From the NCBI RefSeq assembly GCF_030052815.1, contig NC_079499.1, forward strand, positions 101,590,480-101,654,479: a DNA stretch of 64,000 bases, given 5' to 3'. The stretch is from Hevea brasiliensis. Lineage: Eukaryota; Streptophyta; Magnoliopsida; Malpighiales; Euphorbiaceae. Positions 11,529 to 22,899 of the stretch are shown here, piece by piece (the stretch's first letter is position 1; each line of letters starts with the position of its first letter). Under the pieces are notes generated by a model. The model did not search any database and was not told where the DNA came from. It worked only from the letters and a program-made list of their open reading frames with translations. Position numbers and translations under genes: made by a program.

Positions 11529-12940
11529 CAGAATGACGCGTTAATGGTTAGGAAAGACATTTCTTTACCAATTAAGCATGTTACCCGAGGCGCATTTGGC
11601 GTAATAAAAAATATTATATATTTATGATTCATAAAAATTAATTATTTTTTAAATTTAAGAATATAAAATTTATAATTTATTAAGTAAAAATATATATATA
11701 TTGAGAATATTTAATAATTTACCGTTACACTGAATCAATGAGTATTTAAGGTAAATTATAATTAATTTTCTGAGATTTAATAAAATTTATCTATTGGTTT
11801 ATGGTGTAAATTTAATAATAATTTTGTTTTCAAATTTTATTTTTATTAATAATTTAATTTTTTTATTTTATTTTTATTAATAAATTAATCTTTATAATTA
11901 ATTAATTTTGATGATAATTTTTTAATAAAAGTGATATGTAACGACTAAATTATTAATGAAAATAAAATTTATTAAATATTAAGTAACTAAATTGATTGAA
12001 TTATAACACTAAATTAAATTAGTTATTTTTATATTAAAATAACTCAGTCACTTTTATAAATCTGAATTAAAATGTAATATTTTTAATATTATTTCAATTA
12101 AGGTAAGTATTGATTGGATAATATTTTTAATTATAAATAAAAAAATATATATATACATGTGATTAAGCATAATGTATAAGACAAGACAACTATTATCATA
12201 TGATAATAATATGCTTATGTCTTCTTGCTATTATTATTTTTTTCTTTAGTCAGAATATATGTATACGAGATTTAAGGACAGAATTTAATATTTTAATAAA
12301 ATTATAATATTTTTATAAAATTTTTTTATTTTATATAAATTTTACGTACACATACACTATAATTGATATGGCTTGCCATTATTTATTCGAAGAAAATTAA
12401 CAGAAAAAGGAGGTTGCTTAATATTGTTGCAGGCCACGATGTTCCTTGAAATTACAGAGATGAAAAATCAACGCGGTTTTATACGAATTTTTTAATCAAG
12501 GCGAACAAGTTGATAACTAAAAGTTGATAAATAATTTTAAAAAGAAAGTCTTTCTTTATTCAAGTCAATTAAAAAAAGATTTTAGAAAAGCCAAGTCTTT
12601 TTTTTATTTTTTTTAATAATTTGAAAGAATCATCTTTTGGTTCAATGAGGAAAAAAAATAAAAATAAAAAAGAAGATGAATATTTGTCACCAAGCAAGCT
12701 TTGTCTCACAAAATGACTGAAAGAAATTAAAGTTAATGATCATGGACATCAAGTGTAACTTTTCCCTGTTCTTCCCTTCTTTTTATATATTTAATATTCT
12801 TAATTTTTTATATGATTGCTTTAGACAATAGAAACGCGTATTTAAAAAAAAAAAAAGAGTTTTAAAATAATTTTTTTACATTCAGACAGACGGAGCATTA
12901 GGACCTCAGCAATCCAGCTTTGACTGAGACCATGTTTGTG
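11525..12940. other. AT-rich upstream region of the ascorbate oxidase gene
   Basis: AT-rich, with poly-A/T runs and no recognisable gene. It presumably includes the distal promoter of the gene at 13057, but no specific regulatory element could be supported by eye. Confidence 0.6.
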
Positions 12941-12944
12941 TTAC

Positions 12945-12953
12945 TATATAAAG
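12945..12953 (+). promoter_or_regulatory. TATA box of the ascorbate oxidase gene
   Basis: TATATAAAG lies about 104 bases upstream of the ATG at 13057, a normal TATA-to-start spacing for a plant gene with a 5' UTR of about 70 bases. Confidence 0.6.
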
Positions 12954-13056
12954 AGAAATTATGAGTTCCCTTGCCTTCTCAGATTAGAATTGAATTGGAA
13001 TAGCCACACAATATTAATTCATATCAATTTCTTATCAGCTCGACAGATTTGGTGGC

Positions 13057-15105
13057 ATGGTTAAGCCTTCACATAGCATGAGAATTGCTTCAAATTTGTT
13101 GGCTCTCTCCTTCTTCTTCTTATTCCTTTCTTTTATAAGTATACCAGTCGCTGAGGCCACGGTTCATTATCACAAATGGGACGTCAAGTATGAGTTCAAG
13201 TCTCCTGATTGCTATAAGAAGTTGGTTATTACTATTAATGGCAAAAGTCCAGGACCCACAATCCTGGCAAAGCAAAATGATACCATCATCGTCGAAGTTA
13301 AGAACAGTTTGTTAACTGAGAATCTCGCAATCCATTGGCATGGGATTAGACAGGTGTGTATATATATATATATATATTTGAATTTTCCATTTTAGTTCAG
13401 AAGTCCATTTCTTGAATCAAAATTTCATGTACTTTTGTGTTCTGTATTCGTAGATTGGAACACCTTGGTTTGATGGAACAGAAGGGGTTACTCAGTGTCC
13501 AATTGTTCCTGGAGATACCTTCAAATATCAGTTTGTTGTTGACAGGGTAAGTTGTAGCCTGAATTTCAAACCTGAGATTTTATAGCTCTGGAGATAAATA
13601 CGATACAGCTGAATTAAAGTTCATTTATATAATAAAGCAACCTGCTGATCTTTTCATCAATTTGCAGCCTGGAACATACCTGTACCATGCCCATTATGGA
13701 ATGCAGAGAGAGGCAGGGCTTTATGGATCAATCCGTGTATCACTACCTGACGGAGAATCTGAGCCTTTTGCGTATGATTATGATCGAAGTATCATCCTTA
13801 CTGATTGGTACCATAATAGCACTTACGAACAATCAGTAGGATTATCTTCTAATCCCTTTGTTTGGGTTGGGGAGCCTCACGTAAGTAGACAACTTCCTAA
13901 TGCACTGCTGCTATATATGAACTTGTTGAGATTGCATTTTGCTAATTTGGGTAACATTTTCTTTTCAGTCACTCTTGATACAAGGAAAAGGAAAATTCGA
14001 CTGCTCAACTCCAGGCATACCAGCTGGTGTTTGCAATGCTTCAAATCCTGAATGCTCTCCTTATGCGATGACGATTGTCCCTGGAAAGACATATAGGCTC
14101 AGGGTTTCTAGCTTGACAGCCTTATCAGCCCTTAGTTTCCAAATTGAGGGACATAATATGACTGTTGTAGAAGCAGATGGGCACTACGTTCAACCATTTG
14201 TAGTTCAAAACCTGTTCATATACTCTGGTGAGACATACTCTGTTTTAGTAAAAGCTGACAAAGATCCCTCCAGAAACTATTGGATGACCACCAACGTTGT
14301 TAGTAGAAAACCATCAACCCCACCAGGCCAAGCCATCTTTAACTACTATCCAAACCATCCCCGGAGATTTCTTTCTAATACTCCACCATCTGGCCCTGTA
14401 TGGGATGATGTTGAACCAAGGTTTGCTCAAAGTCTAGCCCTTAAAGCTCATAAAGATCACATCCACACACCTCCCCAAACCGCAGATACAACTATAGTAA
14501 TGCTCAACACACAAAATCATGTGAACGGTTATGTTAGATGGTCAGTGAATAATGTCTCCTTCAACCTCCCACACACCCCTTACCTTGTAGCACTGAAGCT
14601 CAAAATGAACCATGTGTTCAGCCAAGTCCCTCCTCCTATTGGGTATGACTACCAGAATTATGATATTCATAATGTTTCAAAGAACACAAATGCTACCACT
14701 AGCGATGCCATTTATCGCCTTGACTTCAACGCAACAGTAGATATTATTTTACAAAATGCAAATTCCATGAGTAATAACACTAGCGAGACACATCCTTGGC
14801 ATCTCCATGGGCATGACTTCTGGGTTCTAGGTTATGGAAAGGGTAAGTTTGACATAAATAATGACCAGAACAAGTTCAATTTGGTGGATCCCATCATGAA
14901 GAATACTGTGCCTCTTCATCCTTATGGTTGGACTGCTTTGAGATTTAAGGCAGATAATCCAGGCGCCTGGTTATTTCATTGCCATATTGAGTCACATTTC
15001 TTTATGGGCATGGGAGTGGTGTTTGAGGAAGGGATTGACAGGGTAGGAAAATTGCCTTCCTCTATTATGGGTTGTGGTGAAAGTAAAGGTTCCCAAAGGC
15101 CATAG
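13057..15105 (+). CDS. L-ascorbate oxidase (multicopper oxidase), four exons
   Basis: Exons 13057-13353, 13454-13546, 13668-13880 and 13969-15105 join in phase 0 with GT-AG introns to give 579 residues, normal for plant ascorbate oxidase. The family oxidises apoplastic ascorbate to (mono)dehydroascorbate while reducing O2 to water. There is a hydrophobic signal peptide (about residues 8-34), then three cupredoxin domains. The copper ligands are visible: HWHG near the end of exon 1, YHAHYG at the start of exon 3, [11 protein letters not shown] near 14790-14820 and [13 protein letters not shown] near 14980-15012. The last contains the type-1 Cys, the His five residues on, and the axial Met ten residues on. 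A Met axial ligand and the [10 protein letters not shown] ending favour ascorbate oxidase over laccase. Several N-x-S/T sites suit a secreted glycoprotein. No breaks seen. Confidence 0.92.
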
Positions 15106-17145
15106 TTCATGAGGAAATTAACCATACTGCCTAACAGTTACTGGTTAATTTAGCACTGATGTTGGAAACTTAGAAGTGTGTATTGTGAGTTATAATGTTT
15201 TACATTTTGAGTTGAATGTTGAGTCAAGCCCGAGTTATTTCAAAGAACAATCAAAAAGGATTTTCCTTGAACATTTTGGGTTTTTCGAATATCTAGCAAG
15301 TAGGATCGAAGCAAATAGTTGGGTTAGGTGAATAAGGAAACGGTGCCAGTGATAGGTCCTTCAAGATTTATTTGTATGCAATGTCTCCTCTGCTCCTATT
15401 TTAGCTTTTATTTTTTTTGTTTGATGTACGCATATGATCCTTTTGTATAATATTTATTGATTTGCATTAAAAAATAATTGAATTCCAAGGCCCTCTCTCT
15501 CTCTCTCTCTCTCTCTCCTGTTGTAATTTTTCTTGTTGCTAAAGAATTATTACATGCAATGTCTTCTTGCAAATTCTTATTCTATCAAAAAATGAAATTT
15601 CCCTTCAGAAATATAATCCAAAGATTTTGTTTCTACAATATATGATGATACAGCAAATGATAAAAGAAACAACACAGCAATGTAAATGATTATACTTCTG
15701 TGTTTTGAAATGATTATGAATCTTGATATGTTTAAGGCCATTTGTCATCTGAATTAACATTTGTTCAAAAATGCAAAATTTAAAGACCAAGAAAAGAGAA
15801 AGTCTGATACAGTGGTTCTGTCATTCAAGTACTATAAGTTATAAAATCTATTACATACATTTTGGAAAAATAAAATTGAACATATATCACGAGGGTAATG
15901 GATTAGAATTTTTATGAAGATTTAGTCAAAGATCTAGAAATTGTGACTATGAAACATTAAATTAAAGTTGGATATTTTGCTGATATAAATTGAAATTTAA
16001 TCATGTAATACCTCCTCCTCCTCCTCCTCCTCCTCCTCCTCCTCCTCTCCTCTCCTCTCCTCTCTTTAGGAATTTTGCTATTTTGGAGACTAAAATAGGG
16101 ATTGGAGGATTAGGTCGTGTATAGTGGCTGCTGCTGAATTTTCAAAGTCAACCTTTTTTTTTTTTGAATCAAAATCAATCTTTTGTCATAAGAAAACTTG
16201 TAGTAGATTTTTAATGGACACATGGACAGTACTGCCCTGTAAACAAAGCATCACGGTCATTCGAAGCACATGGTCAATAGGCCATCAACATCAGGGAGCT
16301 GCTTTCGGACCTAATAACGCCAAAAAGCATGTTTACATCGGTACACTTTCCCTATTTGTCCCGCTTGATCTGCAAGGGTTTTAAATCACGTATAAAAAAA
16401 AAAATGTCATACATTATTTTTGACCAAATTAATAAATTTACTTCACAAGGCCCATAAATAAAGGAAAGCGGATCCACACGACTCGGACCAAACTCCAAAC
16501 AAACTTAAGGCACATTTATAAGCTGAGCCTCGAAGGACAATAACTAAGACCAATGTATGGGCTTACTTCGACCTAAAGCCCACAGGCATTCTCATCAGCC
16601 TGTACAAAGCACCGTCCCCCGGTGCAGATTGCATCACATTTCAGCCCACTTATTTAAAAAAAAAAAAAAAAGAAATCAGTTAAACAGATTAAAAAATAAA
16701 GGAAGATAATACTCTATAACAACAAAAAAAAAGGGAAAGACAGATATCCTATTTTCTAAAGACATGCAGTTATATGCATATAATCTTTGGCAAATAAAGC
16801 AAGAAATAGTGCAACAATCAATTCAGAAATGAGCAATACAGACGACAAATGAAATGAGAATTAAAATAGCATTCATAAGAAAAATTCGTAACAGGCATTT
16901 CCATGGCATACGGTACATAAGTATCCTCCCAACACGTTCGTTTTTGTACTAGCATGGGGCAACCAAAAACCGCTAAAAACAAATTTTGACTCAACTCAGA
17001 CTAACAGTACTGAAGGAACACCGTTATTGCAGAAGCAAGCTAATATGAGCTATCAATCGGACACCCTCAATATCAGCAAAAGAAATTACTCTGCAGACTT
17101 CACCTGCAGTCCGTGGTGATCTTCATTTTCCACCGTTGGCTTAAC
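15106..17145. other. Intergenic region between two convergent genes
   Basis: This holds the 3' flanks of both neighbours and no credible gene. It contains a (CT)n run at about 15491-15518, a (CTC)n run that passes into CTCCT repeats at about 16013-16064, and poly-A runs near 16650 and 16720. No canonical AATAAA is obvious just after 15105. Confidence 0.7.
16013..16064. repeat. (CTC)n / (CTCCT)n microsatellite
   Basis: About a dozen CTC trinucleotides are followed by several CTCCT pentamers, a compound microsatellite in intergenic DNA. Confidence 0.9.
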
Positions 17146-18429
17146 CTAAGTCATACGGACCCCACCACAACTTCCACCTTCCTCCGTAACAGCTGAACAG
17201 GCTCCATCTACTACTGCATGATCTCCACCGTCCAAGTCTTCCCCCAGGATCCCATCAAAGCCAGCAGCAGCGGGATGAATCCTTGGAAACGGCAAGTAAA
17301 CACTGTGTACGACAATCTTCAGATTACGGATCACATCAGGCACTTTAATTCTCACATAGTTAATCCTCATCGGATAGGCTGCTGTACCTCCTCCACCAGC
17401 AGTGGTAACCACCAGAGACTGCCCTCTTTCAAGCGTTGGCAGTGTGGCCCCCACTGGTAGCTTCTCCAGGTCTGTAGCCGTCAAAAAATGATCGGGCACC
17501 ATGTGAAACCTTACGCTACTAATGTAAGAGTGAGATCCAGAGAAGATTGAAACGTCGTCGAGAGCAAAAACAGTCATGTTGTTTAAGCTCGCCAGCTCAG
17601 CGTATTTCACTCTTATAGCGAGAGAGAGGATGCTAAAGCCATTGTTGCGGAGCCTGAGCATGGCATCACGCAGCATCAAGCGCAAGATAGCAGGCTGCGC
17701 CAGAGGCTGGTTGTGAATTTGGCGAGACGCGCGATCTGGCATGTAAAACGGAATCGAAAGCGAGTTTAATCTCTCCACATCGCAAGAATATGGAGAGAGA
17801 GGAGCGACAAAGCCTTGAATTCCATGAATTACAATCAGACCGTTGTTGAACAGATCTGGGTGCGTTATCTCCACGCCACCGATGAAAACCTTCTCCACAG
17901 TGGCTGATGCGGTTGCGTTTTCTATCGAAGTGGAAGTCACTGTGAGGCAACGGCCAGGGCTTAGAGTTTCTATTTTAGTGCCAAAGGCGAGCTTGCGGAG
18001 ATAATCGATGGTGTAAAGACCAGGAATAATGTGTTCACGAAGGATATTTGGAATGGAGCAAGATAAGCACGTGTGGAGAGAAGAGTCAGAGGGAGCAAAG
18101 ATTGTGGAGGGGCCAGACCAGGGGTTGGTCGAGGAGTCGGATGAGAGAGAAGGAGCAGCCATGGACAGCTCGTTAAAGCCGAGATGGGAAAGGATTGGAG
18201 CGAGAAGAGCTGTGTGAGAGAAGGAGTTTTCATGGAGGTCGTTAGAGATGGTAGGCGGCGGAGGGGGCGGTGGTATTGAAGTTGAGTGCAGCGTTTGTGA
18301 CGGTGGTGGTGGTGGCGAACGAGAGAAAGTGGAGGTGGAGTTGAAGCCACCAGTGGCATTTGCATGGGAAATGAAGAGAAAGAGAATCAAGATAGCAAAG
18401 AGAACCACAAATGGCAGAGAGGTCGCCAT
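17146..18429 (-). CDS. Fasciclin-like arabinogalactan protein (FLA19/20/21-like), intronless
   Basis: An uninterrupted 427-residue frame with start at 18429. The N-terminus is a signal peptide (about residues 1-25), followed by a Pro-rich linker with runs of P (residues about 38-60) of the type hydroxylated and O-glycosylated in arabinogalactan proteins. Two FAS1-like modules follow (about 65-215 and 245-385). FAS1 features visible are TIFAPSD near residue 110, GLIVIHGI near 198 and TVFALDD near 285. FLAs are secreted cell-wall or plasma-membrane glycoproteins with roles in wall adhesion and expansion. The C-terminus is polar (ends GGVRMT) with no hydrophobic tail, so no GPI anchor is predicted; known FLA19-21 relatives also lack one. 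Antisense open frames over this gene are shadows. Confidence 0.85.
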   Translation of the reverse strand: MATSLPFVVLFAILILFLFISHANATGGFNSTSTFSRSPPPPPSQTLHSTSIPPPPPPPTISNDLHENSFSHTALLAPILSHLGFNELSMAAPSLSSDSSTNPWSGPSTIFAPSDSSLHTCLSCSIPNILREHIIPGLYTIDYLRKLAFGTKIETLSPGRCLTVTSTSIENATASATVEKVFIGGVEITHPDLFNNGLIVIHGIQGFVAPLSPYSCDVERLNSLSIPFYMPDRASRQIHNQPLAQPAILRLMLRDAMLRLRNNGFSILSLAIRVKYAELASLNNMTVFALDDVSIFSGSHSYISSVRFHMVPDHFLTATDLEKLPVGATLPTLERGQSLVVTTAGGGGTAAYPMRINYVRIKVPDVIRNLKIVVHSVYLPFPRIHPAAAGFDGILGEDLDGGDHAVVDGACSAVTEEGGSCGGVRMT

Positions 18430-18495
18430 GACACGGAAAGAGAAAGAGCTTTGAAATACTGAAATATGAAGAGGAAAAGAAGGTTTTTGGGGAGA

Positions 18496-18503
18496 TATTT
18501 ATA
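18496..18503 (-). promoter_or_regulatory. TATA box of the FLA gene
   Basis: TATAAATA on the minus strand, about 70 bases upstream of the ATG at 18429. It is the only TATA-like motif close to that start. Confidence 0.6.
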
Positions 18504-18875
18504 GGTGAATCAGGGCTTCAAGAGGGAGCGTTTACAGAAGTCTGTTAGCTGAGGAGGTGGTGAGAGCTTGTGCAGGCGCGTGACATCGAGAAACGAGAAT
18601 TCACCACGGTTGCTATGGTTGGTTGTAGAGCGTGTTCTTTGTTTCTGTTATTAGTTTTGGCGGGAAAGTTGAAAAACATTGGGTCTTCTACTCTTGTTTG
18701 ATGATCAACATTTGTGGCAATCAGATCCTTCCGACGGCTGATATCACACCAGGTGTCGTTCCTTAAGAGATCAACGACAAACGCGCAATGTTTTGTGGTT
18801 CTTTTGTATGGACGCTCCTTCACATTAACATATAGCCTATTTTCCAAACACACACATATATAATTAAGTACTACG
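18504..18875 (-). promoter_or_regulatory. Upstream region of the FLA gene
   Basis: No gene recognised. An open frame at 18545-18853 has no family features and sits where the promoter of the minus-strand FLA gene would be, so it is not called. Confidence 0.4.
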
Positions 18876-18883
18876 CTCAGAGC

Positions 18884-19388
18884 AGAGGTGGGTATTCAAT
18901 TCAAATAAAATTCAATCGAATCAGCTAAATTAAATTATAAAAATTAAATTATATATTTTAAAAGTTAAATTAAATTAAAATAAATAAAAAATTAAATTGA
19001 ATTGAATCGCTCTAGTTTGATTCAAATCGATCAGTTTTGATTTTTGATTGATTTTTTAATTTAGATTTAATTTTTAAGTTATTTGATCTGATTTTGACCT
19101 TAGTTTGAACATAATAACTATTAATCAATGAAATTAAATAATTTATATATATAATTACATATAATTCATAAATTTCTCATAAAAATAAATTAATTTAAAA
19201 ATCAATCAAACTATTCGATTCGGTTTGATTCAACCTTTTTTTCTCTTCAAAATCGAATTGAACTGAAATAAACGAAATTTTTATAATATAAAATCGAACC
19301 AAATTATCTTAAAAATCAAACTAAATTACCGAATTAGAGCGATTCGGTTCAGTTTATTCAGTTTGAATAGAATAATGCTCACCCCTTC
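18884..19388. mobile_element. hAT-like MITE, about 505 bp
   Basis: Imperfect terminal inverted repeats, AGAGGTGGGTATTCAATT at 18884 and its decayed complement (ATGCTCACCCCTTC) ending 19388, enclose inverted AT-rich arrays of AATCGAA-like units. The flanking 8-mers CTCAGAGC (18876-18883) and CTTAGAGT (19389-19396) match at 6 of 8 bases. It is organised like the element at 10816 but more diverged, so probably older. Confidence 0.7.
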
Positions 19389-19396
19389 CTTAGAGT

Positions 19397-19867
19397 TCGG
19401 TATAATAATTAAGAAAATAATTGAATTAAAAAGATATTGATAATTAGTTAAATTATTTTTTATTTTATTTAAAAAATTATGTAAATATTTATTATATTTA
19501 ATATAAATAGTTAAAAATTAAAAAAATAATATATACAACTGATAAAAAGAATAGATACTTTATTAATTAGATCGGTTAAACTTGACACAATTATAAATTT
19601 TTATAATTTTATTATACAGGAAATAGATTTAACGAAATTAAATGAATTATGTTGAAAATAAAGTTCAAATTTTCATTCCTTAGCAATAGTAACCATCAAA
19701 GTAAAGCAGAATATGCTGTGAAAGCTTGTGCCTTGTATGCAACTCGTCTGCTACCAGAAACTGAAATGAAAGCATGTTTACAATGCCTCTGTTTGGCTAG
19801 ATGATCAATTCATTTCAGGTCTGCAAAAGACATTATGTGCTACTACTGAACCATTTATTTTGATGCT
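19397..19867. other. AT-rich intergenic stretch
   Basis: AT-rich DNA without a recognised gene. From about 19660 the base composition becomes more gene-like up to the Acinus fragment at 19868, so part of it may be old 3' flank of that fragment. Confidence 0.5.
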
Positions 19868-19985
19868 GAAAAAATCCTAAGAGCAGTTGTGTAAGTAAAT
19901 AATAGCCTGATTCCTAATACTTCCATTTTTGCACTATTCTGCAAGTTTTGCTGTGACTTTGATCTTCCTACAGTTATAGATAGTA
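19868..19985 (-). pseudogene. Acinus 3'-end fragment (left half, split by element B)
   Basis: This aligns by eye with the last coding codons and 3' flank of the Acinus gene (46485-46600). Shared blocks include AAAATCCTAAGAGCAG (about 19870), TTCCTAATACTT and CTGCAAGTTTTGCTG (about 19943-19957), with substitutions and small gaps. The reading frame is not maintained. The rest of the same exon appears at 38480-38625, beyond the 16.9-kb retrotransposon. Confidence 0.7.
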
Positions 19986-20236
19986 ACAAGCTTTTTAAAA
20001 TTCGCGCTGTGCTGCGGATGTGAATTTTTTTTTTTATGTATATATATTTATCATATTAATATAATTAATAAAAAAATATTTTTCTTAAAAATACATGTAA
20101 TTTTTTAAAAATATATAAAAAATTATATTACATATTATTCATGTGTAGATCACAATTCAAGTGAAATAAAATTTTAATCATTCATTATATTATATATTAG
20201 TTATGTGTATATAGTTTAATTTAAAATAAATTAATA

Positions 20237-20241
20237 TTACT
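20237..20241. repeat. Left target-site duplication of element B
   Basis: TTACT directly left of the LTR terminus. The partner TTAAT is at 37102-37106, one mismatch in five. Confidence 0.6.
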
Positions 20242-22846
20242 TGTCATGATCCAACCTATGGGTCGGATCGGCACTAGGACCTGGGTCAGCCTAAAACCTT
20301 TGAGGCCCGTAGTTTGATTAACTATTCTTTAACCCAATGCTAAGGCCCAATTTAAGTCCAATTTCAAGAATTCAACCGGATCATACAATGGAGAGTTTTT
20401 TACTCGCCCGACCTATAAACACAATATATAATCATTTGAGAAGCTCAGCTTATCCTCCACATACTCATAATATCATAAAATCCAATGGGAGCTTAGCTCC
20501 CTCATCCAATCCAGTCAAGCATAAATTGAATGTTCTTACAAATTCAACACAATATTATAGTATAGTCCTAAATTGGTTAAAATACTCTTAACACATACGG
20601 AGTCTAAAATTTGACTAAATTGTATAAAATACATTAGGTATTACTAATTGACCTGCGACAAAGAGGAGCAGGTTAGTCTCAACAAGTAATCCTCCTGTAG
20701 CCTGGAAAAATAAAATGAATAGGAGTGAGCGTTAGACTCAGAAAGTAAAATACTAATTTTAATTACAATTTCTATAGCTATCTAAAGCTAATGCATCCTA
20801 AAGAGTGGAATGCAACATCATCATAATTTTCATACAAATCATGTCATAACAGCAAAAAGGCAATTTGGAGAACTCACACACACAATAATGTTCAAACAGT
20901 ACATATATAGGAGCTCATCCCCTATACAGCTCTCTTAATTTAATCTCTGCCAGCGGGTGTCTCTCAAGCTGGATTTTCGCTTGATAATCCAAATGCGGGG
21001 GCCAGCGAGATCATCTCGAGCCGTGTCTACCCGTCCTATCCATACCCAAAACCGCACACCACACGCACGCCAACGCATGCATACTGTTCCAAATTATCAC
21101 AAATAACATCCATGACATTTCATCAAATGAGAATGCAATATAAAATATGCCTAGTGTTTAACTACATAGATACATATTTATAAGTGATGCATGGGCATGC
21201 TTGAACATATAATAATATTGAAATTATAATTAAAATTAATATTTTACTCACAAACTTGAACCGAGGTTACTGCGGCAGCGGCTGGGTAGAGGAGGAAGGT
21301 TGTCCCGGCTCACTTAACAATTTCATTACAATTGTTTAATATATTTGACTCAATAGAAGTTTGAAAAAGATCAAAGACACCCTAAGTCGTGCAGAAAATT
21401 CGGTAGAGTCTCCCCTATACCTAGGACCTACCCAACCTGTAAAAGGGCTCAAAATGCACTTCTATATCCACAAGTCATACATCCACAACTCAATCACATC
21501 ACATGGCCCCTCCTGAGCTTATCCAAATAGTCAACAATCATAATTTGGAAAATTATAATTTAGTCCTTACAATTACCCCTTTTGCAAAAACTACTCAAAT
21601 GAGCTTTAAAATTCTAAAACTTTGCCCCGCGGTCCCTAGCAATATTATTAAGCTAATGCAAAAGGAATTATATTTTTTTAACCTATCACGGATATTTTAT
21701 AGATTTTTAATCAAAATTAAACACTAGATAATTAAGAAAAAGTAGGGTTCGGAGTTACCTATGCCAATTCCGACTTTGGGGACGCGTCCAAAACATTTGA
21801 AAATGGTGGGGTAGCCTATAATTTCGATCCAATTTTGAAACTTTTTCGATAGCCTGCCTGCTCGATCCGAAATTGCAGACCTGAGAAACTGTTGAATTTC
21901 AGTGAATTGAAGGTACCTACGCGAAGCCCACAACACGAGGGTTAGTATATAATTTTTACGAAATTTTCTAAACTCATTAAATGATCGAAAAAATACTGCG
22001 AAGTTTTGCAGGACCCACCGGAAAACGATGTCGAAAAAATTCGAAATGAGTATTGCATCGAAGCTCTCTTCGAGGGGAGCACTCCAATACTCTTAGATTT
22101 TTAGTAGGGTTTACGGTTTTCGAGAAATCTAGCCCAAAAATCAAAATGGGCTAAAATTTTCAGAGCAAAAATTAGACAAATCGCTCAATAGATTTTTGTG
22201 TTCTTGGTGTCTATGGAAAGCTCTCGAGGTGTAGATGTGTTTTGGGATAAGACTCGATCCAATCGGTGGCCGGATCTGCCGGAATTGGGCTGTGAAGCCG
22301 AAACAGCGTGCGCGAAGGGGAGTTTTTGGGGCCATTTTCCGAAGGCCTGCAGGGTTGGCCAGCGGTGGGGAGGTGTCCTGGAGGTGCGCTGGTGACCGCG
22401 GAAGGCTGGGGGGGTGGCTGGCCAGCCAGCGAGGGGAGGAGGGAGGAGAGAGAAAACAGAGAGAGAAGTGAGGGTATCGGGTGCGCGAGGGAGGAGAGGG
22501 AAGAAAAAGAAAAGGCCGGTTCGATTCGGTCGGTCCGACCTGGTTCGGTTAGATTCAGGATACCCGAAATTAAATTTTTTACTCTACCTTGGGATCGAAA
22601 ATGAGGCCCAAAAATTTCGAAAAATTTCTAAAAACTCAAAAAAATTCATAGGGTCTAAATATATTTTTAATTTTGCCACGTGACCTTTAAATAAATTTTT
22701 AAAAATCATCAAAGTTTTATATTTTCAAAAAATAGAACCTGATTTCAAAAATTTGAAAAATTTCAAATAATTTCTCAAAATTTAAATAAAATAAAATATT
22801 AATAGCTACCCATAAAATAATTAATTTAAAAATTACGAGTGTTACA
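20242..22846 (-). repeat. 3' LTR of element B (2605 bp)
   Basis: Bounded by TGTCATGATCC at 20242 and GAGTGTTACA ending 22846; on the element's strand it starts TGTAACACTCG. It aligns along its length with 31716-37101 once the nested LTR there is removed (2605 versus about 2685 bases). Open frames inside it are incidental. Confidence 0.88.
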
Positions 22847-22860
22847 TTCTTCCTCCCTTA
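22847..22860 (-). other. Polypurine tract of element B
   Basis: On the minus strand GTAAGGGAGGAAGAA runs directly into the 3' LTR start TGTAACACTC. This is the expected position and composition of the plus-strand primer of reverse transcription. Confidence 0.75.
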
Positions 22861-22899
22861 CAGAAAATTCGTTCTCGAATTTACACAAGTCAGAATAAA

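Noticed and set aside
11354..11632. Open frames on both strands with Ile-Tyr repeats
   Set aside because: They only translate the (TA)n microsatellite.
18545..18853. 102-residue minus-strand frame upstream of the FLA gene
   Set aside because: No recognisable domain; it occupies the likely FLA promoter and 5' flank.
22198..22683. Arg/Gly/Glu-rich frames
   Set aside because: They lie within the 3' LTR of element B and result from purine-rich sequence, with no conserved frame across LTR copies.
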